A stretch of DNA of 64,000 bases from Betaproteobacteria bacterium (GTDB lineage Bacteria > Pseudomonadota > Gammaproteobacteria > Burkholderiales > Rhodocyclaceae), in assembly GCA_016234745.1 (NCBI GenBank), contig JACRAR010000074.1:186001-250000 (forward strand), given 5' to 3'. Under the pieces are notes generated by a model. It made no database searches. It was not told the origin of the DNA and saw only the letters and a list, made by a program, of their open reading frames with translations. Made by a program: the position numbers and the translations under genes. How positions within the stretch are numbered: position 1 is the stretch's first letter; every line of letters begins with the position of its first letter. Of this stretch, positions 7,255 through 16,887 are shown piece after piece.

Positions 7255-8562
7255 ATGACGCATCCCAAGACGACATTGCATTTCCCCCAAGAGGCGACTC
7301 AGTCCGAAGTGGCCTATGGCCGCTTTGTGCCGATCCAGTTCCTCCAGCTTCTGGGGCGGCATAGCATCGTCGACGTCAAACTGGGCGACCATGTCGAGCA
7401 GGAAATGACTTTGTTGTTCTCCGATATTCGCGATTTCACCGCCTTGTCGGAATCCATCCTGCCGGCGGAGAATTTCCGCTTCATCAACTCCTATCTCAGC
7501 GTCATGGAGCCGGTGGTGGCTCGTCATTCAGGCATCATCGACAAGTATATCGGCGATGGCATCATGGCGCTTTTCCCCGGTTCGGCCGACGACGGCGTCC
7601 GCTCCGGCATCGACATGCTTTACCAGCTCGCGGAATACAACCATGGCCGCACCCGCGCCGGCTACATGCCGATCCGCATCGGCATCGGCGTCAATACCGG
7701 CCTGGTCATCATGGGCACAGTGGGCGGCCACAATCGCATGGACAGCACCGTGATCGGCGATGCGGTCAACCTCGCCTCGCGTCTCGAAGGGCTCACCAAG
7801 AATTACGGCACGCCGTTGATCATCAGCGCGCATACCCTGCATGCGCTTGAGGATCACAAAAAGTATTGCATCCGCTTCATGGACCGCCTGCTGATCAAGG
7901 GCCGCTATCAGGCGCAATCCGTGTATGAAGTATTTGACGCCGACCCGGAACCGTTGCGCCTGGCAAAGCTGGAAACACTGCGCAACTTCGAGGACGCGCT
8001 GGCTTTCTACCATCTGGGCCGCAGCGATCTCGCCCAGCCCCTGTTGCAGGAATGCCTGCGCATCACGCCCGACGATCGGGCTGTGCGCGTGTATCTGGAG
8101 CGCTGCAAGCAGGTCACGCACCCCGGGCACCCGGAGGAATCCGATCCACTCGGGATGGAAATCGGCTGGCGCGACGAATATTCTGTCGGCATCAGGGAAA
8201 TCGATACCCAGCATCAGGAGCTTCTCATACGCAGCGCGGAACTCGTGCGTCTTGTCGGTAACGGCAGTACTCGGTTGCGCGGCATACTCGACAATATCAC
8301 CGAGCAAGTCGCATCCCTCTACAGTTCCGAAGAAAATTTGATGCGCCGCTATGAATATCCTTTTATCGAGGATCACATGAAACAGCACGGCGCTTTCGAC
8401 CGGTCCTTCTCTGAATTGCGCAAGGAAATTGAAAGCCATGCACGCGATCGGCTGTATCTGGTTTTCCGCATTCAGCTGATACTGGTGGACTGGCATATCA
8501 ACCACACAACCAAGAGCGACCTTCACCTTGGCAACTTCCTGCAGCGGGCAGGCGTGAGTTGA
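7255..8562 (+). CDS. Class III adenylate/guanylate cyclase fused to a hemerythrin domain
   Basis: A 435-residue soluble protein. Residues ~45-200 form a class III cyclase catalytic domain: metal-binding D57 in LFSDIRDFTAL and D101 in KYIGDGIMALF, K97 in the position that favours ATP, and the N172/R176 pair in DAVNLASRLEGL. Residues ~230-290 look like a TPR-type helical linker. Residues ~305-430 are hemerythrin-like, with H320 (DTQH), E359, H374, H378, H417 and D422 in ligand positions. The ligand expected in the HFxxEE motif is missing: the sequence is LYSSEE, so L355 replaces histidine. The likely role is making cyclic nucleotide in response to oxygen, NO or iron state; that is inferred. gmk follows after 1 bp. 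Confidence 0.88.
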   Translation: MTHPKTTLHFPQEATQSEVAYGRFVPIQFLQLLGRHSIVDVKLGDHVEQEMTLLFSDIRDFTALSESILPAENFRFINSYLSVMEPVVARHSGIIDKYIGDGIMALFPGSADDGVRSGIDMLYQLAEYNHGRTRAGYMPIRIGIGVNTGLVIMGTVGGHNRMDSTVIGDAVNLASRLEGLTKNYGTPLIISAHTLHALEDHKKYCIRFMDRLLIKGRYQAQSVYEVFDADPEPLRLAKLETLRNFEDALAFYHLGRSDLAQPLLQECLRITPDDRAVRVYLERCKQVTHPGHPEESDPLGMEIGWRDEYSVGIREIDTQHQELLIRSAELVRLVGNGSTRLRGILDNITEQVASLYSSEENLMRRYEYPFIEDHMKQHGAFDRSFSELRKEIESHARDRLYLVFRIQLILVDWHINHTTKSDLHLGNFLQRAGVS

Positions 8563-8563
8563 C

Positions 8564-9178
8564 ATGAGCGGAACGCTCTTCATTGTCGCAGCACCCTCCG
8601 GAGCCGGCAAAACCACGCTGGTGCGCGAATTATTGGCACGCGATGAGCATGTGAGACTTTCGGTTTCCTACACCACGCGAGCGCCGCGCAAAGGAGAGCA
8701 AAACGGGCGCGACTATCACTTCATCGGGGTGGAGGAATTCGCTGCCATGCGCGAACGCGGCGATTTCCTTGAGTCGGCGGAAGTACATGGCAATTTCTAT
8801 GGCACGTCGCGCTCCTGGCTGGAACAGGAGATGGCGGCGGGCCATGATGTATTGCTCGAAATCGATTGGCAGGGCGCACGGCAGGTAAGGGCGTTTTTCC
8901 CTGCGGCCGTAGGAATATTCGTCATGCCGCCCTCTCTGGAAGAGCTGCAACGCCGCTTGCGCGGCCGCGGCACCGACAGCGAAGAAATCATTGCCAGAAG
9001 GCAACTTGCCGCCCTGACCGAGATGAGGCACGTCAAGGAGTTCGATTACGTTATAATCAACAACGAGTTGGCGCAGGCGATCAGCGATCTGCTGGCGGCA
9101 GTTCAAGCATCCCGGCTCAAGCTTGCACCTCAGCAGGCACGCTACCCTGAATTGTTTTCGCTTCTTTTCCAGGAATAA
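8564..9178 (+). CDS. gmk: Guanylate kinase
   Basis: A 204-residue kinase that phosphorylates GMP to GDP with ATP. The P-loop is APSGAGKTTLV (residues ~9-19), and the GMP-binding region contains SYTTRAPRKGEQNGRDYHF with the conserved serine, arginines and tyrosine. Length is normal. It is followed by rpoZ after 3 bp and spoT, the usual proteobacterial order linking guanine nucleotide supply with (p)ppGpp. The ATG lies 1 bp after the stop of the cyclase-hemerythrin gene, so these may be transcribed together. Confidence 0.97.
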   Translation: MSGTLFIVAAPSGAGKTTLVRELLARDEHVRLSVSYTTRAPRKGEQNGRDYHFIGVEEFAAMRERGDFLESAEVHGNFYGTSRSWLEQEMAAGHDVLLEIDWQGARQVRAFFPAAVGIFVMPPSLEELQRRLRGRGTDSEEIIARRQLAALTEMRHVKEFDYVIINNELAQAISDLLAAVQASRLKLAPQQARYPELFSLLFQE

Positions 9179-9181
9179 ACC

Positions 9182-9388
9182 ATGGCCCGCATCTCAGTCG
9201 ACGATTGTCTCAAGCACATTCCCAACCGTTTCCAGCTCACCCTGGTCGCGACCTACCGCGCGCGCCAGATCACTCTGGGCAGTACGCCCATGGTCGAGTT
9301 TGACAAAGACAAGCCGACGGTGATCGCACTGCGTGAAGTCGCCGCTGGCAAGGTGGGCCTGGAAATACTCAATCGCGGCCAGGCATGA
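9182..9388 (+). CDS. rpoZ: RNA polymerase omega subunit
   Basis: A 68-residue protein with the omega signature [18 protein letters not shown] and a short C-terminal [13 protein letters not shown]. Omega helps assemble RNA polymerase by holding the beta' C-terminus and takes part in the (p)ppGpp response. It lies between gmk and spoT, as in most proteobacteria. Length is close to the betaproteobacterial norm of 67-70. Confidence 0.97.
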   Translation: MARISVDDCLKHIPNRFQLTLVATYRARQITLGSTPMVEFDKDKPTVIALREVAAGKVGLEILNRGQA

Positions 9389-9429
9389 TGTCCTGAGACA
9401 CCCTCGCTGCGCCGTGTCCTTCCCTCGCG

Positions 9430-11631
9430 ATGACTCCGCCCCTGGCCGCTGCAGGCTTTGCCAACGACGAGGCGGTGTTGATTCCCATGGAGATGCACTC
9501 GCCGGTTGATCTGGCGGATGATCTCGAGCGTTTCCGCAATAAACTTACTTCCTATCTGAAGCCTGACGAGGTGGCTCGCATCGAGTCGGCCTACGTGTTT
9601 GGCAATGCTGCGCATCTGGGGCAGTTTCGTTCCAGCGGCGACCCGTACATCTCACACCCCCTCGCCGTCGCCGATACGCTGGCGGACTGGCACCTCGATG
9701 CCCAGGCGCTGACCGCGGCGCTGCTGCATGATGTGATGGAAGACAGCGCGGTCCCCAAGCAGGAGATCGCCGAGAAGTTCGGCAAAGCCGTTGCCGATCT
9801 GGTGGACGGGGTTTCGAAAATCGACCGCATCGAGAACCAGTCCTTCGAGGAAGCCCAGGCCGAAAACTTCCGCAAGATGCTGCTGGCCATGGCGCGCGAC
9901 GTGCGGGTGATCCTGATCAAGCTCTCCGACCGCTTGCACAACATGCGCACACTCGGCGCCGTGCCGCCCCACAAGCGCCGCCGCGTCGCCAGAGAGACGC
10001 TCGACATCTATGCGCCGATCGCCAACCGGCTGGGCTTGAACGCGCTGTATCGCCAGTTGCAGGAACTGGCTTTCCGCCACTTGCGGCCGTTGCGCTACCG
10101 CGTGCTGGAAAAGGCAGTCAAGCGCGCGCGCGGCAATCGCCGCCAAGTGGTGGACAAGATCATGGAGGCTCTACGCCTAAGGCTGCCTGAAGCAGGCATC
10201 GAAGCCGAAGTGATGGGACGCGAAAAGCACCTGTACAGCATTTACCGCAAGATGCGCCAGAAGCATTTGTCATTCTCCCAGGTGCTGGACATCTACGGTT
10301 TCCGCGTCATCGTAAAAGATACCCCGACCTGCTATCTGGCGCTCGGGGTGCTGCACGGGCTGTACAAACCGGTGCCCGGAAAATTCAAGGATTACATCGC
10401 GATCCCCAAGGCGAACGGCTACCAGTCCCTCCATTCAACCCTGATCGGCCCTTATGGCACCCCGGTCGAAGTGCAGATCCGCTCGCACGCGATGCATCAC
10501 ATCGCCGAGTCCGGCGTGGCGTCTCACTGGCTGTACAAGGACGAAACCGCGCTCGACGAGTTGCAGAAGAAGACTCACAAATGGCTCAAATCGCTTATCG
10601 AACTGCAATCCGCCTCGGGCGATTCGACCGAGTTTCTTGAAAACGTCAAAGTGGACCTGTTTCCGGATGAGGTCTATGTGTTTACTCCTCTCGGAAAGAT
10701 CCTGGTCCTGCCGCGCGGCTCAACTGCCGTGGACTTCGCCTACATGGTGCATACCGATATCGGCAATCGCTGTGTCGCCTGTCGCATCAATTTTGAAATG
10801 ATGCCCTTGCGCACTGAATTGAGAAATGGCGACCGGGTCGAGATCATCACCGCCGATCTGCCCAATCCGAATCCGACCTGGCTCTCTTACGTCAAAAGCA
10901 GCAAGGCGCGGGCGCAAATCCGTCACTTCCTGAAAACCCAGCAGACCGACGAATCGATGGCACTCGGCGAACGCCTGCTGGGCCAGGCGCTGCATGGACT
11001 GGGAGTTGAACTGGATGATCTGAGCAACGCGGTTTGGGACCGCTTCGTACGTGGCTGCGGCGCAAAATCAAAGCATGCGGTCCTGACCGATATCGGTCTG
11101 GGCAAACGGCACACGGCCATCGTTGCACGCCAGCTGGTCGCTGACCGCCAACTGGAGGGCGGCGTCCCGCTCAAGAACAAGCGGCAGGTCAGCATCCTGG
11201 TCAATGGCGACGATGGCGTCGCCATGCAGCTCGCCAAATGTTGCCGGCCGATACCCGGCGATCCGATCGTCGGCATCATCCGCAAGGGACAGGGGTTGGT
11301 CATCCATACCCATGATTGCCGCAGCATCGGCAAGTCAGGCCACGAGCGGGACAACTGGGTGGATGTGGATTGGGCGCAGGGGATAGAACGCTTTTTCGAA
11401 GTCAATATTCGCATCGTGACCGAGAATCGTCGCGGCGTACTTGCTAAAATCACCAGCGAGATCGCTGCGGGAGGATCCGACATCCAGAACGTCAGCATCG
11501 AAAACGATCCGGGCAGGTACACCACCCTCAATTTCACCTTGCAGGTCACCAGTCGCATTCATCTTGCCCGCATCATGCGCGGTCTGCGGCGCATCACCGA
11601 GGTTGTGCGCATCACCCGCACCAAAGACTAA
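9430..11631 (+). CDS. spoT: Bifunctional (p)ppGpp synthetase/hydrolase
   Basis: A 733-residue RSH protein. The N-terminal HD hydrolase domain is intact, with SHPLAVADTLADW and the HDVMED metal motif near residues 98-103. The synthetase domain follows (DIYGFRVIV, then YIAIPKANGYQSLHS). After it come the TGS domain (DEVYVFTPLGKILVLPRGSTAVDFAY), a CCRPIPGD-containing helical/zinc-finger region and a C-terminal ACT domain. Having both an HD motif and a complete synthetase region points to the SpoT/Rel bifunctional type rather than the synthetase-only RelA. It makes and degrades the stringent-response alarmone. A DUF3460 gene follows 28 bp later. Confidence 0.95.
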   Translation: MTPPLAAAGFANDEAVLIPMEMHSPVDLADDLERFRNKLTSYLKPDEVARIESAYVFGNAAHLGQFRSSGDPYISHPLAVADTLADWHLDAQALTAALLHDVMEDSAVPKQEIAEKFGKAVADLVDGVSKIDRIENQSFEEAQAENFRKMLLAMARDVRVILIKLSDRLHNMRTLGAVPPHKRRRVARETLDIYAPIANRLGLNALYRQLQELAFRHLRPLRYRVLEKAVKRARGNRRQVVDKIMEALRLRLPEAGIEAEVMGREKHLYSIYRKMRQKHLSFSQVLDIYGFRVIVKDTPTCYLALGVLHGLYKPVPGKFKDYIAIPKANGYQSLHSTLIGPYGTPVEVQIRSHAMHHIAESGVASHWLYKDETALDELQKKTHKWLKSLIELQSASGDSTEFLENVKVDLFPDEVYVFTPLGKILVLPRGSTAVDFAYMVHTDIGNRCVACRINFEMMPLRTELRNGDRVEIITADLPNPNPTWLSYVKSSKARAQIRHFLKTQQTDESMALGERLLGQALHGLGVELDDLSNAVWDRFVRGCGAKSKHAVLTDIGLGKRHTAIVARQLVADRQLEGGVPLKNKRQVSILVNGDDGVAMQLAKCCRPIPGDPIVGIIRKGQGLVIHTHDCRSIGKSGHERDNWVDVDWAQGIERFFEVNIRIVTENRRGVLAKITSEIAAGGSDIQNVSIENDPGRYTTLNFTLQVTSRIHLARIMRGLRRITEVVRITRTKD

Positions 11632-11659
11632 CCAGTACCGTCTTTTCAGGAGAAACCTT

Positions 11660-11836
11660 ATGTTCACCAGCTATTCATACGAATCCGAGCACACCAAATT
11701 CATGCGCGAATGGCTCAAGCAACACCCGGAGGAATTGGAACAGCAGAGAATCGGCAGGGCGCTCTGGTGGGACAAACCCCAGGATCAGGAGCAACTGCGC
11801 CGCGCCGGCGAATCCAAGGTCAAGTTCCAGCGTTAG
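11660..11836 (+). CDS. DUF3460 family small protein
   Basis: A 58-residue acidic/basic soluble protein beginning MFTSYSYESEHTKFMREW and containing EELEQQRIGRALWWDKP, which is the hallmark of the betaproteobacterial DUF3460 family. The ATG at 11660 is preceded by AGGAGAAACC, a good Shine-Dalgarno sequence; the larger overlapping frame upstream is only an out-of-frame reading of spoT. The function is unknown. Its place right after spoT is common in betaproteobacteria. Confidence 0.85.
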   Translation: MFTSYSYESEHTKFMREWLKQHPEELEQQRIGRALWWDKPQDQEQLRRAGESKVKFQR

Positions 11837-11864
11837 ACGGGATCCCTGAACAGCGCAAACGCGC

Positions 11865-12974
11865 TTACTCCGGCTTCTCCGGCGGCATCAAGTGGATTGC
11901 CTGGGACAACAAGCTGACGCGCGCTGCCACGCCGGCGGCAATTCCGTCACGCTGCGCAACATGGCTCGGAATCGAGAAACTCAGCGGCAATTCGCCGCCT
12001 TCCGGCAACAACACAATCTGAGTATAGGACCCGAACGCTAGACACTCAGCGACCAGGCCTGTTACCGGGTTTTCCGCATCACCACGAGCCGGACGATCGC
12101 GCCGGTGCAGCAAAATGCCCTCCGGCGGAATGACCCAGCTCACCTTGTCGCCTTGCGCAAAACCTGGGTTGTGTGCCACTTCAAGATGCAGGCCAAGACT
12201 CTCCAGGCTGGTGATTCCCGATGCGCATGGCGCAGCGATTCTGCCTTCAAACAAGTTGCTGAGACCTACCAGGCGCGCAATGGCGGCGTTTGCCGGGCGG
12301 GTCATCACGTCTTCCGGCAGTCCGGTTTGCAAACTCACCCCGTGGTGCAGCAGCACCATGCGATCGGAAAGCATGCGCGCTTCGTCAAGGTCATGCGTCA
12401 CCAGCACGATCGGGATCGCCAATTCGCGGCGCAAGCGGGCCAGTTCCTGTTGCAACTTGCGCCGCGTCACCTGATCGACTGCCGAGAACGGTTCATCCAG
12501 CAGCAGTGCCTGCGGCTCGCGCGCCAGCGCGCGGGCCAGGGCGACGCGCTGCTGCTGTCCCCCGGAGAGCTGATTGGGACGCCGCTGTTCAAGACCTTCC
12601 AGGTGCACCCGGGCGAGCCACTCATTCGCTGTTGCAGTACGCGCAGCTGCGGGTAGATGCTCCAAGCCGAGAGCGACATTGTCTGACGCGCTGAGGTGTG
12701 GCAACAATGAATAATTCTGGAAAACCATACCGATGCGTCTTTGCTGCGGCGGCAAGGCGAGGCCCTGGTCCGCAGCGAACCAAACTGTGCCACTGCACTC
12801 CACCCGGCCCTGCCGCGGTCGATGCAAGCCTGCAATGCAGCGCAATACCGTCGATTTGCCGCTGCCGGAAGGCCCCACCAGGCTGAGCAACTCGCCCGGG
12901 GCGCATTCCAGAGTGCAGTCGAGAGGGATGGGGCGCGTCTGCCGCAACCTCACGCAGAGCGATTTAGAACTCAT
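11865..12974 (-). CDS. modC: Molybdate ABC transporter ATP-binding protein
   Basis: A 369-residue ABC ATPase with Walker A GPSGSGKSTVL, Q-loop FQNYSLLPHL, signature LSGGQQQRVALARALA and Walker B ALLLDEPFSAVD. The C-terminal ~100 residues (from about 280) look like the molybdate-binding TOBE/MOP domain that distinguishes ModC. It powers ModB for molybdate import across the inner membrane. Its start overlaps the end of modB by 11 bp, and it is the last gene of modABC on the minus strand. Confidence 0.9.
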   Translation of the reverse strand: MSSKSLCVRLRQTRPIPLDCTLECAPGELLSLVGPSGSGKSTVLRCIAGLHRPRQGRVECSGTVWFAADQGLALPPQQRRIGMVFQNYSLLPHLSASDNVALGLEHLPAAARTATANEWLARVHLEGLEQRRPNQLSGGQQQRVALARALAREPQALLLDEPFSAVDQVTRRKLQQELARLRRELAIPIVLVTHDLDEARMLSDRMVLLHHGVSLQTGLPEDVMTRPANAAIARLVGLSNLFEGRIAAPCASGITSLESLGLHLEVAHNPGFAQGDKVSWVIPPEGILLHRRDRPARGDAENPVTGLVAECLAFGSYTQIVLLPEGGELPLSFSIPSHVAQRDGIAAGVAARVSLLSQAIHLMPPEKPE

Positions 12975-13653
12975 GACCCGTTTCCTGGCCGCCCTTGCCG
13001 ATGCGGCGAGTGAGAGAATTCAGGCTGGCGATGGCAATGAAGGAAATCGCCACGAGCAGTGCCGACATGCTTGCCGCGCCAGGCTCGTCGAAGGCCTGAA
13101 CCCGGTCATAGATGCTGATCGCGACCGTGCGCGTCTCATCGGCAATGTTGCCGCCGACCATCAACACCACGCCGAATTCTCCGAGCGTATGGGCAAAAGT
13201 CAGCACGATGGCGGAAAGCAGGCCCGGCCAGGCCAGCGGCAGTTCCACCCGCCACAGGGTGCGCCAGGATGACAAGCCACAGCACCAGGCCGCTTCGCGT
13301 GCTTCGCGCGGTACGGCGTCAAACGCGCGCTGTATCGGCTGGACGGCGAAGGGCAGGTTGAAAATCAGCGAAGCCAGCAGGAGGCCGTCGAAGCTGAACA
13401 CCAGCGTGCGTCCGGTCAAGCCATGCCAGACCGCGCCTAGCGTGGAATTGCCTCCCATGGCCAGCAACAGATAAAAACCCAGCACCGTCGGCGGCAGAAC
13501 CAGGGGCAACGCCACCAGCGCTTCGACCAGACCCTTGCCGGCAAAGTTCGACCAGGCCAAAGGTCGCGCCAGCAGCACCGCCAGCGGCAGCAGCAGCAGC
13601 GTTGTGGCAAACGCCAGCTTGAGCGAAAGGGCAAGGGCGGACCAGTCCATCAC
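12964..13653 (-). CDS. modB: Molybdate ABC transporter permease
   Basis: A 229-residue membrane protein with five or six hydrophobic helices, starting MMDWSALALSLKLAFATTLLLLPL. The EAA loop that contacts ModC is visible as REAAWCCGLSSWRTLWRVELPLAWPG around residues 140-165. PLVLPPTVLGFYLL is typical of ModB. The reading frame overlaps modA by 4 bp and modC by 11 bp, so the three subunits are coupled. Tungstate transport by the same family cannot be excluded. Confidence 0.93.
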   Translation of the reverse strand: MMDWSALALSLKLAFATTLLLLPLAVLLARPLAWSNFAGKGLVEALVALPLVLPPTVLGFYLLLAMGGNSTLGAVWHGLTGRTLVFSFDGLLLASLIFNLPFAVQPIQRAFDAVPREAREAAWCCGLSSWRTLWRVELPLAWPGLLSAIVLTFAHTLGEFGVVLMVGGNIADETRTVAISIYDRVQAFDEPGAASMSALLVAISFIAIASLNSLTRRIGKGGQETGHEF

Positions 13654-14444
13654 GGCTGGGCAAAACCGTGACGCATCAAGATGGCTTGTGCTGCCGGGGT
13701 TTGCACAAAAGCATAAAACAGGCGCGCGGTTTCACCTCCTCCCTGGATCAGGACCATGCGCTGCTTCAAAGGCAGGTGCCAGGATTCGGGCAAGGTGACG
13801 AATGCGCCCTTCGCCGCGAGTTCCGGCGCACGGGCCAGCGTGAGGGGAATCAGGCCTGCCTGGGCAGACCCGCTCGTGGCAAATTGCGCAGCCTGGGCGG
13901 CGTTTTCTCCCAGCGCCAGTTTGTCGCTGACCAGATCCCAAAGACCATTGCGTTGCAACACCTCACGCGCGGCACGACCATAGGGCGCATGTTCCGGATT
14001 GGCCATGGCCAGGCGCTTCAGCCGGCCGTCGCGGGCGGCGGCCGCCAGATCGCGCAGATTGTTGTCGGCCTGGATTGGGGACCCGTTCGGAATGAACAAT
14101 GCGATGCGGCCGAGTGCATAAAGTTTGCCGCCATCCATGGTTCGTCCGGCTTGCTGCAACATCGCCACGTAACTTTCGTCAGCACTGAAGAACAGCTCGA
14201 ATGGCGCACCCTGGGCAATCTGCTGGGCGAACATGCCGGACGAACCATATGACAGGCGCAGCTTGCGTCCGCTGCCAGTTTCGAAAGCCTGGGCAAGTTC
14301 CGGCAAGGCAAACTTGAGGTCCGCCGCCGCGGCAACTGCCGGGGCAGTTTGAGCCAAGCTGAAGGACGCCATAACGCAGCAGCCGACCAGGCCGCAAATT
14401 GCCCGCCAGCCCTTGATGAGTGGTCGATAGCTTATGAATCGCAC
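13650..14444 (-). CDS. modA: Molybdate ABC transporter substrate-binding protein
   Basis: About 264 residues with a signal peptide (basic RPLIKGWR, hydrophobic ICGLVGCCVMASFSLAQTAPA) and then AVAAAADLKFALPELAQAF, the usual start of mature ModA. Oxyanion-binding features include LSYGSSGMFAQQI and the segment PFELFFSADE. It captures molybdate or tungstate in the periplasm. The start is uncertain: a GTG at 14444 gives a normal signal peptide, while the ATG at 14531 would overlap slmA by 34 bp and add an odd leader. No strong ribosome binding site is seen before the GTG. Confidence 0.87.
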   Translation of the reverse strand: MRFISYRPLIKGWRAICGLVGCCVMASFSLAQTAPAVAAAADLKFALPELAQAFETGSGRKLRLSYGSSGMFAQQIAQGAPFELFFSADESYVAMLQQAGRTMDGGKLYALGRIALFIPNGSPIQADNNLRDLAAAARDGRLKRLAMANPEHAPYGRAAREVLQRNGLWDLVSDKLALGENAAQAAQFATSGSAQAGLIPLTLARAPELAAKGAFVTLPESWHLPLKQRMVLIQGGGETARLFYAFVQTPAAQAILMRHGFAQP

Positions 14445-14497
14445 GAAACTAGCAACGCTGAAAGAAGGGCGCCAAAGGCTGCTTTCGGCTGAGAACG

Positions 14498-15073
14498 CTA
14501 TTGCGCCAACAACGGCCACTGCTGCGGCCACTGGGCGAGCGGGCTATCCTTGAAGCTGCTCTTGACGAACTGATGCCAGCGGCCCAAGGCGTAGCAGCGC
14601 AACAGGTTGGCGTGTGCGGCGAAATCATGATCGGCCGGCAGGTCGCCTTGCGTCGCCGCCATTCGCAAGGCCTGCTTCAGCGAGGCTTCGACGCGATCCA
14701 GCAGCTGGTTGATGCGCGCCTGCAAGCGTTCGTTCTCGTGCACCAGCGCATCGCCGATCAGAACGCGCGTCAGCCCGCGGTTTTTCTGGGCGAACCCGAG
14801 CAGCAGGGCAAGCATCATCTGGGTCTGCTTGAGGCCGCTTTCCTCTTCCGCTGAAATCTTGTTGATCACCGAAAACAGGCCGGATTCGATGAACTCGATC
14901 AAACCTTCGTACATCTGCGCCTTGCTGGCGAAATGCCGGTAGAGCGCCGCCTCGGATACATCGAGCTTTTTCGCCAGCGCAGCAGTGGTGACTTTCTCGC
15001 CTGCCGGATCCTGCAGCATCTCTGCGATGACCTGGAGGATCTGGAGTTTGCGTTCGCCCGGTTTGCTCGCCAT
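14498..15073 (-). CDS. slmA: Nucleoid occlusion factor SlmA (TetR family)
   Basis: A 191-residue TetR-type protein. The N-terminal HTH reads TTAALAKKLDVSEAALYRHFASKAQMYEGLIEF, which is the SlmA version of the TetR DNA-binding motif. SlmA binds specific chromosomal sites and blocks FtsZ assembly over unsegregated DNA. GAGGAAAAACT precedes the ATG. It lies between argB and the mod operon on the same strand, 27 bp after argB, as in several betaproteobacteria. Confidence 0.88.
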   Translation of the reverse strand: MASKPGERKLQILQVIAEMLQDPAGEKVTTAALAKKLDVSEAALYRHFASKAQMYEGLIEFIESGLFSVINKISAEEESGLKQTQMMLALLLGFAQKNRGLTRVLIGDALVHENERLQARINQLLDRVEASLKQALRMAATQGDLPADHDFAAHANLLRCYALGRWHQFVKSSFKDSPLAQWPQQWPLLAQ

Positions 15074-15100
15074 AGTTTTTCCTCGCTTGAACGGGTTGGG

Positions 15101-16027
<927 letters not shown>

Positions 16028-16059
16028 CTACTGCCTCAGCGCCTCATGAAAAAGGGCAG

Positions 16060-16085
16060 GGCGGCAATGCCTTGGCATTGCCGCC
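16060..16085 (-). terminator. Rho-independent terminator-like hairpin after hsp20
   Basis: A perfect 12-bp stem GGCGGCAATGCC / GGCATTGCCGCC with a 2-nt loop. On the minus strand it lies 15 bp after the hsp20 stop codon and is followed, six bases later, by TTTTT. This is the strongest terminator-like structure I noticed in the window. It separates hsp20 from argB. Confidence 0.7.
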
Positions 16086-16099
16086 TGGAGTGGATCAAA

Positions 16100-16513
16100 C
16101 TACTGGATGGTCAGACGCCTTGCTGCAACCGGAGTTTTCTTGGGCAACACCAGTTCCAGCACGCCATCGTTGAACTTGGCGCTGGATTTGCCTTCGTCAA
16201 CATCCTGGCCGAGCTGGAAGCTGCGCGAAACTTTGCCGAAATAGCGCTCGGTTCGCAACACGCGCTCGCCTTCCTTGGTCTCCTTTTCCTGCTTGCGCTC
16301 GGCACTTATGGAAATCATGCCGTCGTTGATATTGACGTGGATATCCTCTTTCTTGATGCCCGGCAACTCGGCATGCACCAGATAATCGTTGCCTATCTCC
16401 TTGACATCGACCTTGATGGTCGGACTTTCCGCCGGCGTCCCGAATTCCACCGGCCGCACAAAGAAGCCGCGGAAAAAGTCGTCGAACGGATCATAGCGGG
16501 TAAGATTGCTCAT
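16100..16513 (-). CDS. Small heat shock protein (Hsp20 / alpha-crystallin family)
   Basis: A 137-residue chaperone with the alpha-crystallin domain: VDVKEIGNDYLVHAELPGIKKEDIHV in the first strand region and GVLELVLPKK near the C-terminus, the latter holding the conserved G-x-L motif. The start is set at 16513 (MSNLTRYDPFDD), since Hsp20 proteins of this class begin with this pattern; an upstream ATG would add ten unrelated residues. It holds unfolded proteins without ATP. A hairpin terminator follows at once. Confidence 0.95.
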   Translation of the reverse strand: MSNLTRYDPFDDFFRGFFVRPVEFGTPAESPTIKVDVKEIGNDYLVHAELPGIKKEDIHVNINDGMISISAERKQEKETKEGERVLRTERYFGKVSRSFQLGQDVDEGKSSAKFNDGVLELVLPKKTPVAARRLTIQ

Positions 16514-16692
16514 GATGTTCTCCAGTGAATAAGGGTTGAACAACTGGCGGCTCCTGCCGTCAACTTGAATATAGGGGTTTCTCAGGTGATTTCAAGTAGC
16601 CACCGGGGTTCGCAAGCCTCTGTACTTGACACATGCCGCAGACTTTCGCGGGTAAGGCGGCATGATCCACTGCGCTTTTGAAAGGAGGCCGC

Positions 16693-16887
16693 TTGCAATC
16701 GAACTCATCCAATATTTGTCCTCGTTGCGGCAAAGCATTCACCTGCGGCATGAATGCAGGACAAGCTTCTTGCTGGTGTGCCGAGTTACCGCCCCTGGCG
16801 ATTCCCGAATCTGGCAGCGGTTGCTATTGCCCGGAGTGTCTCAGACAGCTCGTTGCGGCCCAACAGCAAGATCAGGAGAATCTGTAA
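16693..16887 (+). CDS. Cysteine-rich CWC family small protein
   Basis: A 64-residue protein with the pattern CPRCGKAFTCGMNAG...SCWCAELPP...CYCPECL, which is the cysteine-rich CWC family (a likely zinc- or metal-binding fold of unknown role). The Shine-Dalgarno AAAGGAGG at 16681-16688 decides the start: it lies just ahead of the TTG at 16693 and inside the longer frame that starts at 16678. The last 16 bp overlap the end of the convergent nudB gene. Confidence 0.8.
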   Translation: MQSNSSNICPRCGKAFTCGMNAGQASCWCAELPPLAIPESGSGCYCPECLRQLVAAQQQDQENL

